The notes: generated by a model from the sequence alone, not told the origin. Counted from the stretch's first letter, positions 30,797 through 41,668 are shown. The stretch: 64,000 bases of DNA from Septoria linicola (GCA_024114885.1 CP099418.1:3100001-3164000), one strand, 5' to 3'. Numbers and translations are program-made.

Positions 30797-32224
30797 ATGT
30801 TCGCAAGAGCCATAATCCTCGTGGCGCTGGCCGCAGATGCCATTGCTGCACCAAAATCTGCTCCACGCGGCTTTGTGACTGCATCAGGCACGAAGTTCCA
30901 GCTCGATGGCAAAGACTTTTATTTTGCGGGCAACAATGCCTACTATTTCCCCTTTGATAATGTATGCTGGCTCTTGGGACTGTTGACCGACCAGACAGCT
31001 GACATGTAGTAGAATCAGACCGATGTCAAGCTCGGCATGCAAGCTGCCAAAGCGGCCGGTCTCAATGTGTTCAGGACCTGGGGCTTCAATGACAAGAATG
31101 AGACTTACGATCCTGCTGGACTGCCCGAATATGGTGGAGAAGGTGCTGGGACGACCGAAGTTGTTTTCCAACGCTGGAGAAATGGCAAATCGACCATTGA
31201 TCTCAAACCTTTCGATGCAGTTGTAAATGCTGCCACAGAAACGGGGATCAAACTTGTAGTGGCACTGACCAATAACTGGTACGCATCATAGTTGCGGAGA
31301 CTATAGCATAGATACTGACAGGCAGCGAAGGGCCGACTACGGTGGGATGGACGTGTACACTGTGAACCTGGGTGGGAAATACCACGACGATGTGGGTAAC
31401 CGCGTACATTTCCAAGCATAACGCGATTTGAGCTAATCGCCAACAGTTCTACCGTCTGCCTGCTATCAAGGCTGCCTACAAGCGATACGTCAAGGCCATG
31501 GTCACCCGCTATAAGTCTTCGCCAGCGATTATGGCGTGGGAGTTGGCCAACGAACCCCGCTGCGGTGCTGCAGACGATCGAAACCTGCCTCGTGGCCCGG
31601 ACTGCACACCAGAGCTCTTGACTAGCTGGACCAGAGAGATGAGTGATTACATCCGATCTTTAGACAAGAATCATTTGATCACGCATGGTTCCGAGGGCGG
31701 GTTCAACTACCCTTCTTCGGACGACGGCTTCTACAACGGGTACGACGGCGGCGATTTCGAGGCTGAAATTGCTCTGCCCAACATCGACTTCGGCACACTG
31801 CACACTTATCCCGACTGGTGGTCCAAAACTGTCGCCTGGGCCGACCAGTGGATCAGAGATCACGCTTCAAGCGGCAAGCGTGCGAGGAAGCCTGTGGTCC
31901 ATGAAGAATACGGCTGGCTGACGACTTCCGCACGCCTCGAGTATCTGAACAAGACTGCTGCAGCTAACGAGACGCGAGTGGCTGTATTAGGCCTCTGGCA
32001 GAAGACGACCATCGAGACCAAGATGTCGGACATGTTCTGGCAATTCGGCTTTTCGGGCTACTCCTATGGGAGAAATCATGATGACGGATTCACAATTTAT
32101 CTCGATGAGTATGTTTTGGCTTTATTCTTCCCATCTGCTTCTCTGCTGACATGCTCGCAGCGCCGAAGCAAAGCCACTGGTCTACCAGCACGCTGCTAGA
32201 GTCAACGCACTAAACAAGAAGTAA
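30797..32224 (+). CDS. Secreted GH5_7 endo-beta-1,4-mannanase
   Basis: An extracellular enzyme that cleaves beta-1,4-mannosyl bonds in mannans of plant cell walls. Five exons, 30797..30961, 31019..31278, 31322..31391, 31447..32108 and 32161..32224, give 406 aa. The signal peptide MFARAIILVALAADAIAAP ends in a clean AxA site. The GH5 barrel is complete: FYFAGNNAYYFPFDN, GLNVFRTWGFNDKNETYDPA, KLVVALTNNWQRRADYGGMD, the acid/base Glu in PAIMAWELANEPRCG, NIDFGTLHTYPDWW, and the nucleophile Glu in RKPVVHEEYGW. The end is MSDMFWQFGFSGYSYGRNHD followed by AEAKPLVYQHAARVNALNKK. There is no carbohydrate-binding module. Family and catalytic residues are clear; expression on mannan is inferred. Confidence 0.94.
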
Positions 32225-32290
32225 TCACTCGGCTCCTAATTGCCAGGAGCCTGCACATCGCATGTGCCTACGAAAGCTGGAATGTAGGTT

Positions 32291-32977
32291 TCATGGCCAC
32301 TTTGGAAGACCGGAACTTCCTTGGCCCGAGTTGGTGTCAATCGCCTTTTGCACAAGTGCAGAGTCCAAGTATCTGAATGTGGCGCAAAGAAGTCAGCATA
32401 CGTTGCAAAGATAATGTGCTATATTGGATGATATGCATACGCTTTCGCTTGTACGATTGTGCCACTCTTGTCGAAACGTATGAGCCAGGCATATCGCTGC
32501 GGATATGGCATGCCTGTGATGCGTCTGTCAGTGTCTCTAATATACTCGACTTGATCACAGCAAGCTGTGCAGAAGATGTACAGCAGCAGCATGAACCACC
32601 ATAGCTGCGTGCCATCATTGTGGCTCCTTACTGACCATTCTTGCAAACAGAGTCTGCTTTGAGCTCGATTGTGGCCCATTCGGAATCACCGCCGCCAAAC
32701 ACATTCACTACTTCCAGCTTGAGTGGCTCTCTGAGGACGACATTGATCACTTCGAGAGCACCTTTCTTCCAGGCATCTAGTTGGCGTGAGCAATACCCGA
32801 AGCACTCTGGAGACTGTCACACCTACCCAAGCTCTTGAACCGGCCTGCGGCTGGGCGTGTTCCCATCACTTCCCAGTCTACATCTGACGCGACTTTGTCG
32901 AAGAATGGGGAAGGATCAGAGGTGGCCAACGATGAGGCGAAGCCTCTGATCTCGGCTGCGCTCGGATATGGTGCCAT
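32291..32977 (-). CDS. SnoaL/NTF2-like fold protein
   Basis: Four exons, 32977..32827, 32776..32636, 32513..32441 and 32372..32291, assemble in frame to 148 aa. It starts MAPYPSAAEIRGFASSLATS, has the fold's first helix and VDWEVMGTRPAAGRFKSLDA, then a strand LKLEVVNVFGGGDSEWATIE, then YAWLIRFDKSGTIVQAKAYL and a C-terminal helix DSALVQKAIDTNSGQ. SnoaL-like proteins are small alpha+beta cones that act as cyclases, isomerases or hydrolases, or have no known activity; fungal members of this size are often annotated only by fold. Intron 2 is 122 bp, longer than its neighbours. It is convergent with the mannanase. No signal peptide is present. Confidence 0.78.
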
Positions 32978-33900
32978 TCTGCTTTATTGATATGTAGTTT
33001 TATGGTGAATTGAAATGCATTGTGCCATGCTGTAGCGGGGCACTGTGATGAGGAGTCGTAGGTGACGCAACTGACCTCTCGACGAGCAGGACTAGGACTA
33101 CACGTCTGTGCGGAACCACCAGCTCTCAACGCCGTCTAACACAGATTATCTCTCAAATCATTATTGTGATTGAAGCCGCTTCCTCTAGAACAAGAGTTGC
33201 CCGCTCACCGCGACTGATGGGCATAGCTGACTGACGCTGTATGTCAAATCCGATTTTGATTGGCCTAACTTAGCAAGCGAGCCACGCATTCCAGGTCTCT
33301 CCCGGCTTCTCCTGCACCGCCAGTCTGAGCACTCTTTTCACTCGATTAACAGTACGCTCCACTCTGTGATATCGGTGTGGACAATTGGCCGGTAGAGTGC
33401 TCTGACCGGTAAGCTGCAATGCAGGAGTCCACATTGTCAGCTCGCACAGGCAGGATGCCGTGGCCCGCAATCAGGACCGATGGTGAGGGTCGAAACCGTG
33501 CTTCCCGGAGCAGGAAGAGGGACACTCTCACTACAATCACACAGGCAAGTATCGCTTAGCTCAAGGAGAGTGGTCAACATGAATCGGTAGCTGTAGTTGG
33601 CTGTACACGTGCCGCGAGCTGTCAAGCCACTATCACGCCAGGCTGTAGCCAAGAGCCGACCACTTCAGCTCCTCGCTCGTAGGTGCATGAATATCCCTAC
33701 CTCTTTTCGCTCGTTACACTCGCTAAACCAGCACCGAAACAACTGACAGCGTGTATAAGGACTGTGGCTCTACGCTTTGGAGCGATAGCCTGTTGACCAA
33801 AGAAAGTGTTTGTCTGTCCATCGGCTCAGGGCTGCAGCATTTCCAGCATTAGTCAGGAATTGACGCCTCAAGAACTCATAAAACCTCGGCCGGCTCGACA
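32978..33900. other. Intergenic region between divergent genes, no gene seen
   Basis: 923 bp with only short, Cys/Ser/Arg-rich frames on both strands. It contains the promoters of the SnoaL-like gene and of the gene starting at 33901. No repeat, RNA gene or transposon remnant was recognised. Confidence 0.45.
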
Positions 33901-34611
33901 ATGGCAGGAGCCTCATCCATTCTTGATCTTCCAGGTTCGCACACGGCGCCACTAAGACGAGTCAGCGTTGTTGGCACCGGCAGCTTGCTGAGCAATGCGA
34001 GCTCCGGTATGACTGCACCCACAACATCGACCATGCTCTTGGGAAAGAAGCTCGCCGACTGCGCGGGATTATCATCTACAATGGCCAGAACCCAAACAGG
34101 CGACTCTGTGGCCCTGCAATTCCTCGTTGTAGGCGATCCACGGCAGCTCAAAGATAAAGCACGACTCAAAGCCATTCGCCAGCACGTTATGGTAAGTTCG
34201 ATGGGCATAACCCATACTGAGACATTAGACAGTCACATGGCTTGTGCCCTAACAAATTACTAGCATAAGTACCTCGAGAAGGAGCGTCAGAAGCCATCAA
34301 GCAGTGACATCCGCATCACCAAAGCTGGCAACTCGCGAAAACGGAGAAAAGTCCAGACAACCACCAAGGGGAGGGTCAGCGACCTTGGTGGACACACCTC
34401 ATCTAATCGGAGCAGCAGTCTCTCAGCTGTCCACCACACAAGCTCGCACACGTACTCTGCTCCCGAGCTACCCACAAGGCTAAACACAGGTGAGAACACG
34501 GAGATGACGACAACAACCGAATTAAGAGGATTGCGAGTGCGGAAGAAGAAGAAGAAGAAGAAGAAGAAGAAGAAGAAGAAGCGAGGAAGTGGTTGGCAGC
34601 TGTCACGGTGA
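33901..34611 (+). CDS. Basic fungal protein with a polylysine tract, transcription-factor-like N-terminal motif
   Basis: Two exons, 33901..34191 and 34264..34611, give 212 aa; the intron has a GTAAGTT donor and an ATTACTAG acceptor (72 bp). The folded-looking part spans the splice: VALQFLVVGDPRQLKDKARL, then KAIRQHVMHKYLEKERQKPS. This 'F(v/i)v..P.q.k....k.iR.hVM..yl...R' pattern is seen at the N-terminus of many fungal proteins that carry zinc-cluster regulators' C-terminal domains, but no DNA-binding domain is present here. The rest is Ser/Thr-rich, with KRRKVQ as a possible nuclear signal and a run of about 13 Lys encoded by a GAA/AAG microsatellite near the C-terminus. Function is unknown; the gene may be truncated relative to such relatives. 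Confidence 0.6.
34542..34581. repeat. (GAA)n trinucleotide microsatellite in coding sequence
   Basis: About 13 uninterrupted AAG/GAA units encode a polylysine tract (about 13 Lys) close to the C-terminus of the protein at 33901..34611. Triplet expansion keeps the frame, so length polymorphism between strains is likely. Confidence 0.9.
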
Positions 34612-35077
34612 GGTGTAGCATCGTGTTGAGTTTTGAGTATGGCGAGGTTATTTTGGCAACATTGAGACGGCTTGTGGGTATTCAGCAGGTTCTTCGCAGA
34701 GGGAAATGGAGGCCATACTGAGCCGTCTTCGTCATCAGTGGTGAGGTCAAGTTGCCATGGACCGCGAGAGGTGCCATCCGCGCAGTTCTCGGACTACGCT
34801 TCGGACTTTTTGAGTGGCCCATGACCTTTCCGGAATGCAGACGAACTTTTCTATCGACCAGTCAGATCTTATTGCCGTAGCTTCTCATGGCCATTTGGAA
34901 GGCTTCATCAACGTCAGCACTGCACGAAATGGTCTTGGAAGCAGCAAACTCATGTATTCCACAATGTTGACAGCACTTTTACGCTACTTTAATCTCCGCA
35001 TCATGTCATGTATCTTGCGCATTTCCAGTCGTGTAATGCAGACATCTGGCAATCATGCACCAGTCCACCACATCAAA
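34612..35077. other. Region between convergent genes, no gene seen
   Basis: 466 bp. A forward frame from 34814 continues through the reverse-strand DUF1772 gene, but it looks like an antisense shadow. Probable 3' untranslated sequence of both neighbours. Confidence 0.4.
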
Positions 35078-35783
35078 CTAATTTCCCATTCTGTTGGCAC
35101 CAGTGGCCAATCGAGCAGTGGCAGGCACAATGTCGGTTCTGTCGACCGCAGCCCAGATGGCTGCGCCAGCGGCAATGGCACTGACTACGAATCTGCCCAA
35201 ATTGATCGTGGCCCATTGATCAACAAGGCCGTGTACTGTGTCCTCCTGCTTGACTCCAGCTTCAGAGCTGGTCTCGGCTTTGAGGGTTTGTGCCTTGTCC
35301 TGGAGCTTCCTGTTCACTGGCTCAGAGAAGAGGAAAGTGTAAGGAATCAAGCTGAGAAGAAGAGTGGAGGATGTCGTGTAGAGAATGGCGGGTTTCGTCC
35401 TAGACAAAGATTGTTTAGCATGGGTCCTTTGAGCTCGTTCTAGACAGCATATGCTGAAAGCTGCTGCATACCAATTCTCATCACGATAGGCGAGGAAGGC
35501 AAACACTCCGCTGGAGAATACACTGAGGACTGAAGCGAGAGTTTTGTCCGAATCGTATAGTGTCTTCCACTGCTTGGCCAGTAATGGTGCTGGGGCGTGA
35601 AGCAGAGCTGGAACGGCACCAAAGCTGACGCCAAAGGTCTTGCCTGGAATAGATGTCAGATAAAGTGTGTGGGATATGCTACACTGAAACAGCATCAATA
35701 CCAGCAAGAGCAGCGGTGGCAGTAAGACCCAACACTTGGGCGGTTCTCAAGCCCGAGGGAAGGTCATCAAGTCTCGCGGTCAT
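35078..35783 (-). CDS. DUF1772 (anthrone oxygenase-like) membrane protein
   Basis: Three exons, 35783..35702, 35643..35469 and 35399..35078, give 192 aa. The start MTARLDDLPSGLRTAQVLGL leads into a hydrophobic helix (TATAALAGKTFGVSFGAVPA). Further helices are SVLSVFSSGVFAFLAYRD, AILYTTSSTLLLSLIPYTFL and the C-terminal LGRFVVSAIAAGAAIWAAVD, following the family's 'W..iNlGR' element (DQWATINLGRF). DUF1772 includes anthrone oxygenases of anthraquinone/xanthone clusters as well as many proteins of unknown role. No polyketide synthase or other pathway gene lies nearby, so a biosynthetic role is not claimed. The second intron is optional: its 69 bp (35400..35468) could be read through in frame. Confidence 0.7.
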
Positions 35784-35898
35784 CTTGTCTGCGGCTGGTC
35801 TATGTGATTTGACTAGTCAAAATTGGTCTGTCTGGATGAGGAGGAGAAAGATTTTCTCGCATGTAACGTAGTTGTTCTACGGAACCATGAGGGAACAG

Positions 35899-36150
35899 CT
35901 ACGCTCCTTGCTTTCGATTTTCACATGCAATTCTGTCGTCATCTGCAGACAGAAAGACTGGGAAGCGCCGACTCGTTTCATTTGGGGGGGAGAAGGACAT
36001 GCCATTGCCGCTGCCATTGTGACTGCCGAGCACAGCTGAGGAAGGGGCATACTTCTTATAGAACATGACTTGCTTCTGCCACTCTGCGCTCGAGGACGTG
36101 GAGGGTGTGGGCCGATGCGCGAAGTCCAACGGATCTTCGTCGCGCGTCAT
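35899..36150 (-). CDS. Small hypothetical protein, single exon
   Basis: ATG 36150 opens an 83-aa frame: MTRDEDPLDFAHRPTPSTSS, AEWQKQVMFYKKYAPSSAVL, GSHNGSGNGMSFSPPNETSR and a tail with no strong feature. The first 55 residues have natural, hydrophilic composition with no hydrophobic core and resemble small conserved fungal proteins I cannot name. The last 30 residues look less protein-like, so an undetected intron near residue 50 is possible. It lies upstream of and on the same strand as the DUF1772 gene, 115 bp away. Support is only an ATG, the open frame and composition. Confidence 0.4.
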   Translation of the reverse strand: MTRDEDPLDFAHRPTPSTSSSAEWQKQVMFYKKYAPSSAVLGSHNGSGNGMSFSPPNETSRRFPVFLSADDDRIACENRKQGA

Positions 36151-36898
36151 CGCGACGACTCGGCGCTCATAGAGCTATGGTTGCCCAGGTGACATTGTTT
36201 ACTTGGCCCGACGCAGGCTGGTGCATCGTTTCCGTCGTACATACGTACTATGTGGCCGACACATAGTCGGTGAGCGACAAAAGGGTGCATGAGGCCCGCA
36301 GAGAAAGCGTGTGCTTGAATGCAACATAGCATGTAGCGTGAACGTGTTGGGCAAATGATGTTGTGAAGTGGCTAGACGTCAGTTTTCATTCGTTGCTCCT
36401 GAGCATGGATGAGGAAAAGGCGAGCATGGGCTTGTCGCCAGGTTGAAAGATGAAAGACATGCTCTCCCTGCGTGCATCTCTCTCCATTCGTTCGTGACAG
36501 AAGTCCTGTTCGTCGGGCGCGCGCGTATTCGGCAGTGAGGAGAAGAGAATAATGATATAAGAGGAAGAAGGCTGTGGACCGTGCATGTTGGCCCCCAGGA
36601 AGATGTTCCCTGTGTTCTGCACACTTTGACACACACTCTATTGACAACTCGAACACACATTTGAACAAAACGACCAGCGATCAGTCACAACAACGTCAAA
36701 CTCTCAGTCACCCAGAGCAGCAGCAGAGTGTTTCGCAACGAATGGACACACCACACGGCGGCAACGGAGGACGTTGGACAACAGCCGCCGCCGATAGCGA
36801 GCAGAGTGAGTGAGTGCTCGATCCGTGCATCTCTGCAACGGGCGAACACAAAGACGATTGAACGGCGGCCAGGGTACCCGGAGTAAACAGCACATCCA
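36151..36898. other. Intergenic region containing the long leader of the next gene
   Basis: 748 bp upstream of ATG 36899. Pyrimidine/CA-rich sequence from about 36600 suggests a transcribed leader. Reverse-strand frames near 36372-36668 are Cys/Ser/Arg-rich and not convincing. A short upstream ORF is listed separately. Confidence 0.4.
36742..36813 (+). promoter_or_regulatory. Candidate upstream ORF in the leader of the gene at 36899
   Basis: ATG 36742 opens a 23-codon frame (MDTPHGGNGGRWTTAAADSE) ending at TGA 36811-36813, 85 bp before the main ATG. Its start context is CGAATGG. If the leader is transcribed from upstream, this uORF could reduce translation of the main frame. The transcription start is not known. 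Confidence 0.3.
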
Positions 36899-38524
36899 AT
36901 GGACGAACCGCCTCCCCCACCACCACCTCCCCACGGCCAGAGTCCCCGGCCACCGGGTGATGGTGCTGGTGCTGGTGCTGGTGCTGGCTTGCCCGATGGA
37001 AACTACGACATCTTCATCATTCCACCACACTCCGCCGGCTCGGGCTTCCTCTACCTCCCATCGATGCAACCCCATCGAAACAGCTTCCTCGCCGGCGTCG
37101 CTTGCACCTTGCTGGCTGTGGGTCTCTACACCCTCGTCGCTCCCATCATCAAGCAGTGGCTGGTCCTCGTCGCTGCCGGCGGTGCAGGTGTCGGCATGAC
37201 GGTTCTCGTCGTCGGCGTCGGTGTCGCTGCATGGGCTCTGGGCAAGACACAAGCAGAGGGCAGCTTCGGATACAGGTCGGAAAATGGTGGAAGCGCTGGT
37301 GCTAATGGCCCGCATCAGCGCTCAAAGTACACGGGGCCACCGCCAAATAGTTGGCAACAGCCTCCTCCTCGCCCACCGCCGCCGCAACCAGAGCCGGGCT
37401 TCCAGGCTCCTCCTCCTCCGCCTCCACCACCTCCCGAGCCTGAGCCACAGCCCAAAGCAACGCCAAAGGCCAACGACACCAAGACTGCATGGGAGAAGGC
37501 ACGGGAGGAAACTCGTAAGCGCGAAGAGGAGCGGCGGCGAGCGGAGGAGCTCAAGAGGAAACGAGACGAGGCGCAGAAGATGCGTGAGGAAGCAGAGAAG
37601 ATCGCAAAGGCGAAAGCAGAGAAGGAAAAGTGGGAGCAGGCACGCGCTCGTGAGAAAGAGACGAGGGAGCGCGAGGCGCGGGAACGAATTGCTCGAGAGC
37701 GGGAAGCTCGCGTCAAGGAGCAGCGTGAGAAGGAGCAGAAAGAACGAGAGGCACGAGAGGAAGTGGACAAGAGAAAGGCCGACTGGGAAAAGGCAAAGAT
37801 TGCTGAGAAGGAAAAGGCAGATCGCATACGTGCAGCTGCAGCGGCCAGTGTCCGATCCACTCCCACCAAGACGCCCACATCTCCCTCCAAGTATGAAAGG
37901 CCCACGGCGAAATCGCATGCCGGCACAGACACGGCATACTCATATCGTCCCTACGACAAGGCAAAGACTGCTGCCTTTACTTCGTCCGCTTCATCCGTGT
38001 CAGGCTTCAGCGAGGGCAGCTATGCTCAAAGTGTGAGCACGGCTCGCACCACCCCGCCACCGTCCATGAGAGGTCCCTACTCAACCTCTGATCCCGACAA
38101 GATTCAGATCAAGGCCGTCTATCTGTTCAGTGACAGCTCTCCAATCAAGCCGATCTCGCAACTAATTGCCAATGAAGGGCCAGTCACCGACGGTCTGATT
38201 CTCCACATCAAGACAGAGGGCTTATTCATTGACGACGATGTCCGAGAGGTTCCTCAACGGGAGTGGGACGTCAAGGCCTGGACACTGAAGCTGGTCGAAG
38301 ACGGCATGACGAAGGCTTCTGGCAGTCCTATACATGTGCTTCGTGCTGTAACACGAGATACCGAGAACAAGAAATACACGTTCGTTCTTGATGAGAAGGA
38401 AGCTTGGAAGGTTGCTGTCGGATTGCAACGACTACGGAAAGGCAGTCAAGTCCGAAGTCTGGGTATGAGTGGTATGAAGGACGCCGAAGTAAAAGGCCTG
38501 CTAGCCACCCTTGGGTGGCTGTGA
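36899..38524 (+). CDS. Coiled-coil membrane protein of unknown function, Pro-rich
   Basis: A single 541-aa frame from ATG 36899. Layout: a polyproline/Gly-Ala head (MDEPPPPPPPPHGQSPRPPG), an aromatic patch DGNYDIFIIPPHSAGSGFLY, and two adjacent membrane helices at about 63-80 and 84-115 (FLAGVACTLLAVGLYTLVAP, WLVLVAAGGAGVGMTVLVVG). A proline-rich linker follows, then a long, highly charged single helix or coiled coil from about residue 195 to 320 (KREEERRRAEELKRKRDEAQ and similar). A Ser/Thr linker leads to a folded C-terminal domain (residues ~395-541: IKAVYLFSDSSPIKPISQLI, TFVLDEKEAWKVAVGLQRLR). The GGTGCT hexamer repeat near 36962 encodes the GAGAGAG run. I recognise the plan as common in Dothideomycetes but know no function. 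Confidence 0.75.
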   Translation: MDEPPPPPPPPHGQSPRPPGDGAGAGAGAGLPDGNYDIFIIPPHSAGSGFLYLPSMQPHRNSFLAGVACTLLAVGLYTLVAPIIKQWLVLVAAGGAGVGMTVLVVGVGVAAWALGKTQAEGSFGYRSENGGSAGANGPHQRSKYTGPPPNSWQQPPPRPPPPQPEPGFQAPPPPPPPPPEPEPQPKATPKANDTKTAWEKAREETRKREEERRRAEELKRKRDEAQKMREEAEKIAKAKAEKEKWEQARAREKETREREARERIAREREARVKEQREKEQKEREAREEVDKRKADWEKAKIAEKEKADRIRAAAAASVRSTPTKTPTSPSKYERPTAKSHAGTDTAYSYRPYDKAKTAAFTSSASSVSGFSEGSYAQSVSTARTTPPPSMRGPYSTSDPDKIQIKAVYLFSDSSPIKPISQLIANEGPVTDGLILHIKTEGLFIDDDVREVPQREWDVKAWTLKLVEDGMTKASGSPIHVLRAVTRDTENKKYTFVLDEKEAWKVAVGLQRLRKGSQVRSLGMSGMKDAEVKGLLATLGWL

Positions 38525-39066
38525 GAAAGGACTGAGAAAACCATGGTGAGCTTGAGATTGTGTTGATTGGCGAGTGTGATGACGAGTGGCATCAGCGACG
38601 GGCGTTAATGAGCGTTCAGGACTACCCCTTCCCATGCGATACGTGCTTTTGAACGAACTTCTTGTATAGTGTACATACCCGGCTTGAGAAAATCAACGAT
38701 GGAACGATGCATCTGCATCGGCAATCCTTCTGTTCCACTAAACTTGGGTCGACTTTGTGCCAAGCCGCTTCTCGTCTTCACTTCGTCAACCCCGCAAGCA
38801 ATGCTCAGATGCGTACTGCTTTGACTTTGCTCTCGCTAAGCAAGACTCGATTGAGATATGACGATGGCGATCCGGCCAGCCTACTCGACCTTGCACATGC
38901 CCATCATGCAGACGGCACGACTGTCGCTCATCATTGAGCTGGCATTCACGAAGATCTACTTTGGCCAAGAACTCTCGAGGTGGCCTGATCTATTCGCTGT
39001 CCTTGGTGGCTGAAGAAGGCTCCACGATTGCGGGCAATGGCGTTTCTAATTCAGCCGCATGTTGAG
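38525..39066. other. Intergenic region, no gene seen
   Basis: 542 bp between two forward genes. A 91-codon frame at 38662..38937 has shadow-like composition and no supporting feature. The region should hold the promoter of the secreted glycosidase-like gene. Confidence 0.4.
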
Positions 39067-41668
39067 ATGCTGAACTTGATCAAGTCTTATGGCTCTACAA
39101 TCTTGCTGCTGGCGATAGCTACGAGCGTTACGGCCGCCCCTGCGGATGCAGCTGCAGAGCTTTTGCCCTGTGGACAGGCATACTACTATGCTTCCAAGGT
39201 ATGCCAGCCGTTCAAAGCATCTCCTACAGAACGAAGGGAGGTAGAAGCAGAGCTGACCGCAAATCTCAGTATACTTGCTACAATGGCACATTCCTCTGTC
39301 CGATCATCGACGGTGAGCCTACATTGCGCTGTGGTTCAGATTGCTATCTTCCTGAGATGTACTCTTGCAGCGACGATGACGAGCTAGTCTACCCGCCTGA
39401 GGGAGGAATGCCAGACTTCGGGACTGCTTGTGTGGAAGAGCCGACTACTCAGCAACTCAGCGATCCGCCTTATGAGAACTACTTCTACTCGGATTGTCAC
39501 TCGTCTACGCAGGTTGTTGTGACTAGTCCACTGGACACATCCAACCTGACCATCATTGGGCCCAGGCTTCTTGTCGCATGGCCGAGCGGGAACTCTGGAG
39601 CTGTCGCATTCTTCGAGCCAAGCGATGGAGGTGCCAATGGCTCCCTTGCCATCGGCTTATCCATGACTGGCGGTTCCCAGTACTTGCATGGCGTCTACGA
39701 AGAGCCGGCCGCTACATCACTTTCAAATCTGCCGATGGTCGGTGTCCAGGCCATTGTCACCCTCAACACGTCTGCCGTGCTTCCAACAGCTATCTTGGGT
39801 AGCATTAGGAACATTCGAGACTTCACTGAAGGGCCCTCGCTTCTGTACCCTATCATACAGGATGCTGTCGAATATACAACGATGGAAGATGGTGGTGTGA
39901 TGCTCTCGCGCATGTGGCTAGACAACATTACAACGACCAGGCTCTCATTCAAGCCCCTTTCAGACCAGGGAGAAGTCACAATCAATAACAAGACATTGGA
40001 AATGGCAGCGGGATCGTATGAATTCACAGCCAAGTTCGATTACCCGCAGCTTACGCAGCTCAACGGCAGCGAGGTCTTGAATGACAAGTCCCGAGGTTTG
40101 ATCGAATCCGATGAAGCTCGAGTGACATCTTTGACGTTTCTCTCGTACTCCCAAAAGCTACTGGCCGGAGCATGGAGATTCCTTACGTACTTTGGACGCG
40201 ACAGCATGATAGCGACTCTATTACTCCAATCGATCTTATCTGAAGGTGAAGGAGGCGCGATTGAAGCAGTGATTGGTGCAGTGCTCGAACGTCTCAATCG
40301 AACCACTGGTGTGGTCTGCCACGAAGAGACCATTGGTGATTATGCCACGTACCTAAACATCCAGCAGAAAGGCAATGCCAGTACTGCTCCCGGATGTACT
40401 TACTTGATGGTCGATACTGATTACTTCCTCGCGCCGCTTCTCGAAAACTACTTCTTACGATCCGAAGCTGGTCACCAGCGTAGGGAAGATTTCATGAACA
40501 CGAAAGCCACGCTGGATTTTGGCAATGCCGGGCTGACATATGGTGAGCTGATTCTCATCAATGCCAAAGCGGTCATGGACAAGACAGCAGCGTTCGCTCA
40601 AGATGGAGGTCAAATTCAGGAGAATTTGATTCATCTCGAAGAGGATGAAGTGGTAGGACAATGGCGAGACAGCACATACGGCATAGGCGGAGGGCGAATT
40701 CCGTATGATGTGAATTCAGCTCTCGTCCCTGCTGCTTTGCGCTCAATCGCCGCTCTCTCCAACGCTGGCTGGTTCCAAGAATATCCTACATGGGCCGAGC
40801 TAGCAGCGCAACATGCACAGGTTTGGGAAGACAACACGCTCCGCTTCTTTGAAGTGAACGTGCCCGCCGAAGAAGCTCGAGCTTTGGTGGAGAATTACAC
40901 TGAGACATCTGGCTATGGCTTTCCATCTCGTTCAGACCTGATCACAAACGATGTGGTCTACCACGGCCTAGCTCTCGAGGGCAACAATGATCAGCCCCTG
41001 GTCAAGGTCATGAACACCGACGACTGCTTCCGCTTATTCTTAACCAACACAACCAATCAGCCACAGTTGACGGCATTCCTCAATCAGACTGCGACCAACG
41101 TCCGGACCCCCTTTCCAGTCGGACTGCTCACGTCCGTATCGATGGTTGTCGCGAATCCAGCGTATGGCGGCGACGCCGTGTACACGCAGAACTTTACCTC
41201 GAATGCTTATCATGGAACAGTAAGATCAACCAGAGCTTGAACGTAGTTTGTGTATATGCTGACTACTCATGCACAGGTCATCTGGTCATGGCAACTCGCA
41301 ATGATGGCCGCCGGACTTCAGCGCCAGCTCCAGCGCTGCACAACCGACGTCGTAGAACCAGAGTTCTGTAGCAACGAGCCTGTTCACTCCAACGTGCTGG
41401 GCGCGTACAACGACTTGTGGGATAACATCGAGGCCAATGCCGCGAATCTCAACTCTGAAGTATGGAGCTGGATCTACCGGGACGGAGATTTTCAATTTGA
41501 GCCACTTGGGGCCTTGCCGCCACCGGCAGGGCAGAATCCTACAGTAAGTGATGAGATCTGGGTACCTAGCAGATGTGTGAAGCTGACGGTCGTTTCTAGG
41601 AAAGCAATATCCGACAGCTTTGGTCACTTACGTTCATAGCAGTCCAGAGGGACCAGAATCTACGATAG
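39067..41668 (+). CDS. Secreted glycogen-debranching-like six-hairpin glycosidase family protein
   Basis: Four exons, 39067..39198, 39270..41219, 41277..41543 and 41600..41668, give 805 aa. ATG 39067 is preferred because it yields a good signal peptide (MLNLIKSYGSTILLLAIATS, then VTAAPADA); an in-frame ATG at 39037 adds ten residues. The mature N-terminus is Cys-rich (YTCYNGTFLCPIIDGEPTLR, CGSDCYLPEMYSC). The core has the features of fungal GDE C-domain/six-hairpin proteins: LAGAWRFLTYFGRDSMIATL, TTGVVCHEETIGDYATYLNI, QWRDSTYGIGGGRIPYDVNS, ALVPAALRSIAALSNAG and, after the intron, GTVIWSWQLAMMAAGLQRQL. Many NxS/T sequons (NLT, NGS, NTS, NKT, NAS) fit secretion. The GRDS/EE and YDVN motifs suggest catalytic acids, but activity on an extracellular alpha-glucan is inference. 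Confidence 0.82.

Noticed and set aside
34814..35443. 209-codon forward frame
   Set aside because: It lies antisense to the spliced DUF1772 gene, whose helices and splice sites are convincing; its composition is shadow-like.
36704..37315. 203-codon reverse frame and other long frames over the Pro/Lys-rich gene
   Set aside because: Low-complexity repeats of the forward gene create long open shadows in all frames; none resembles a protein.
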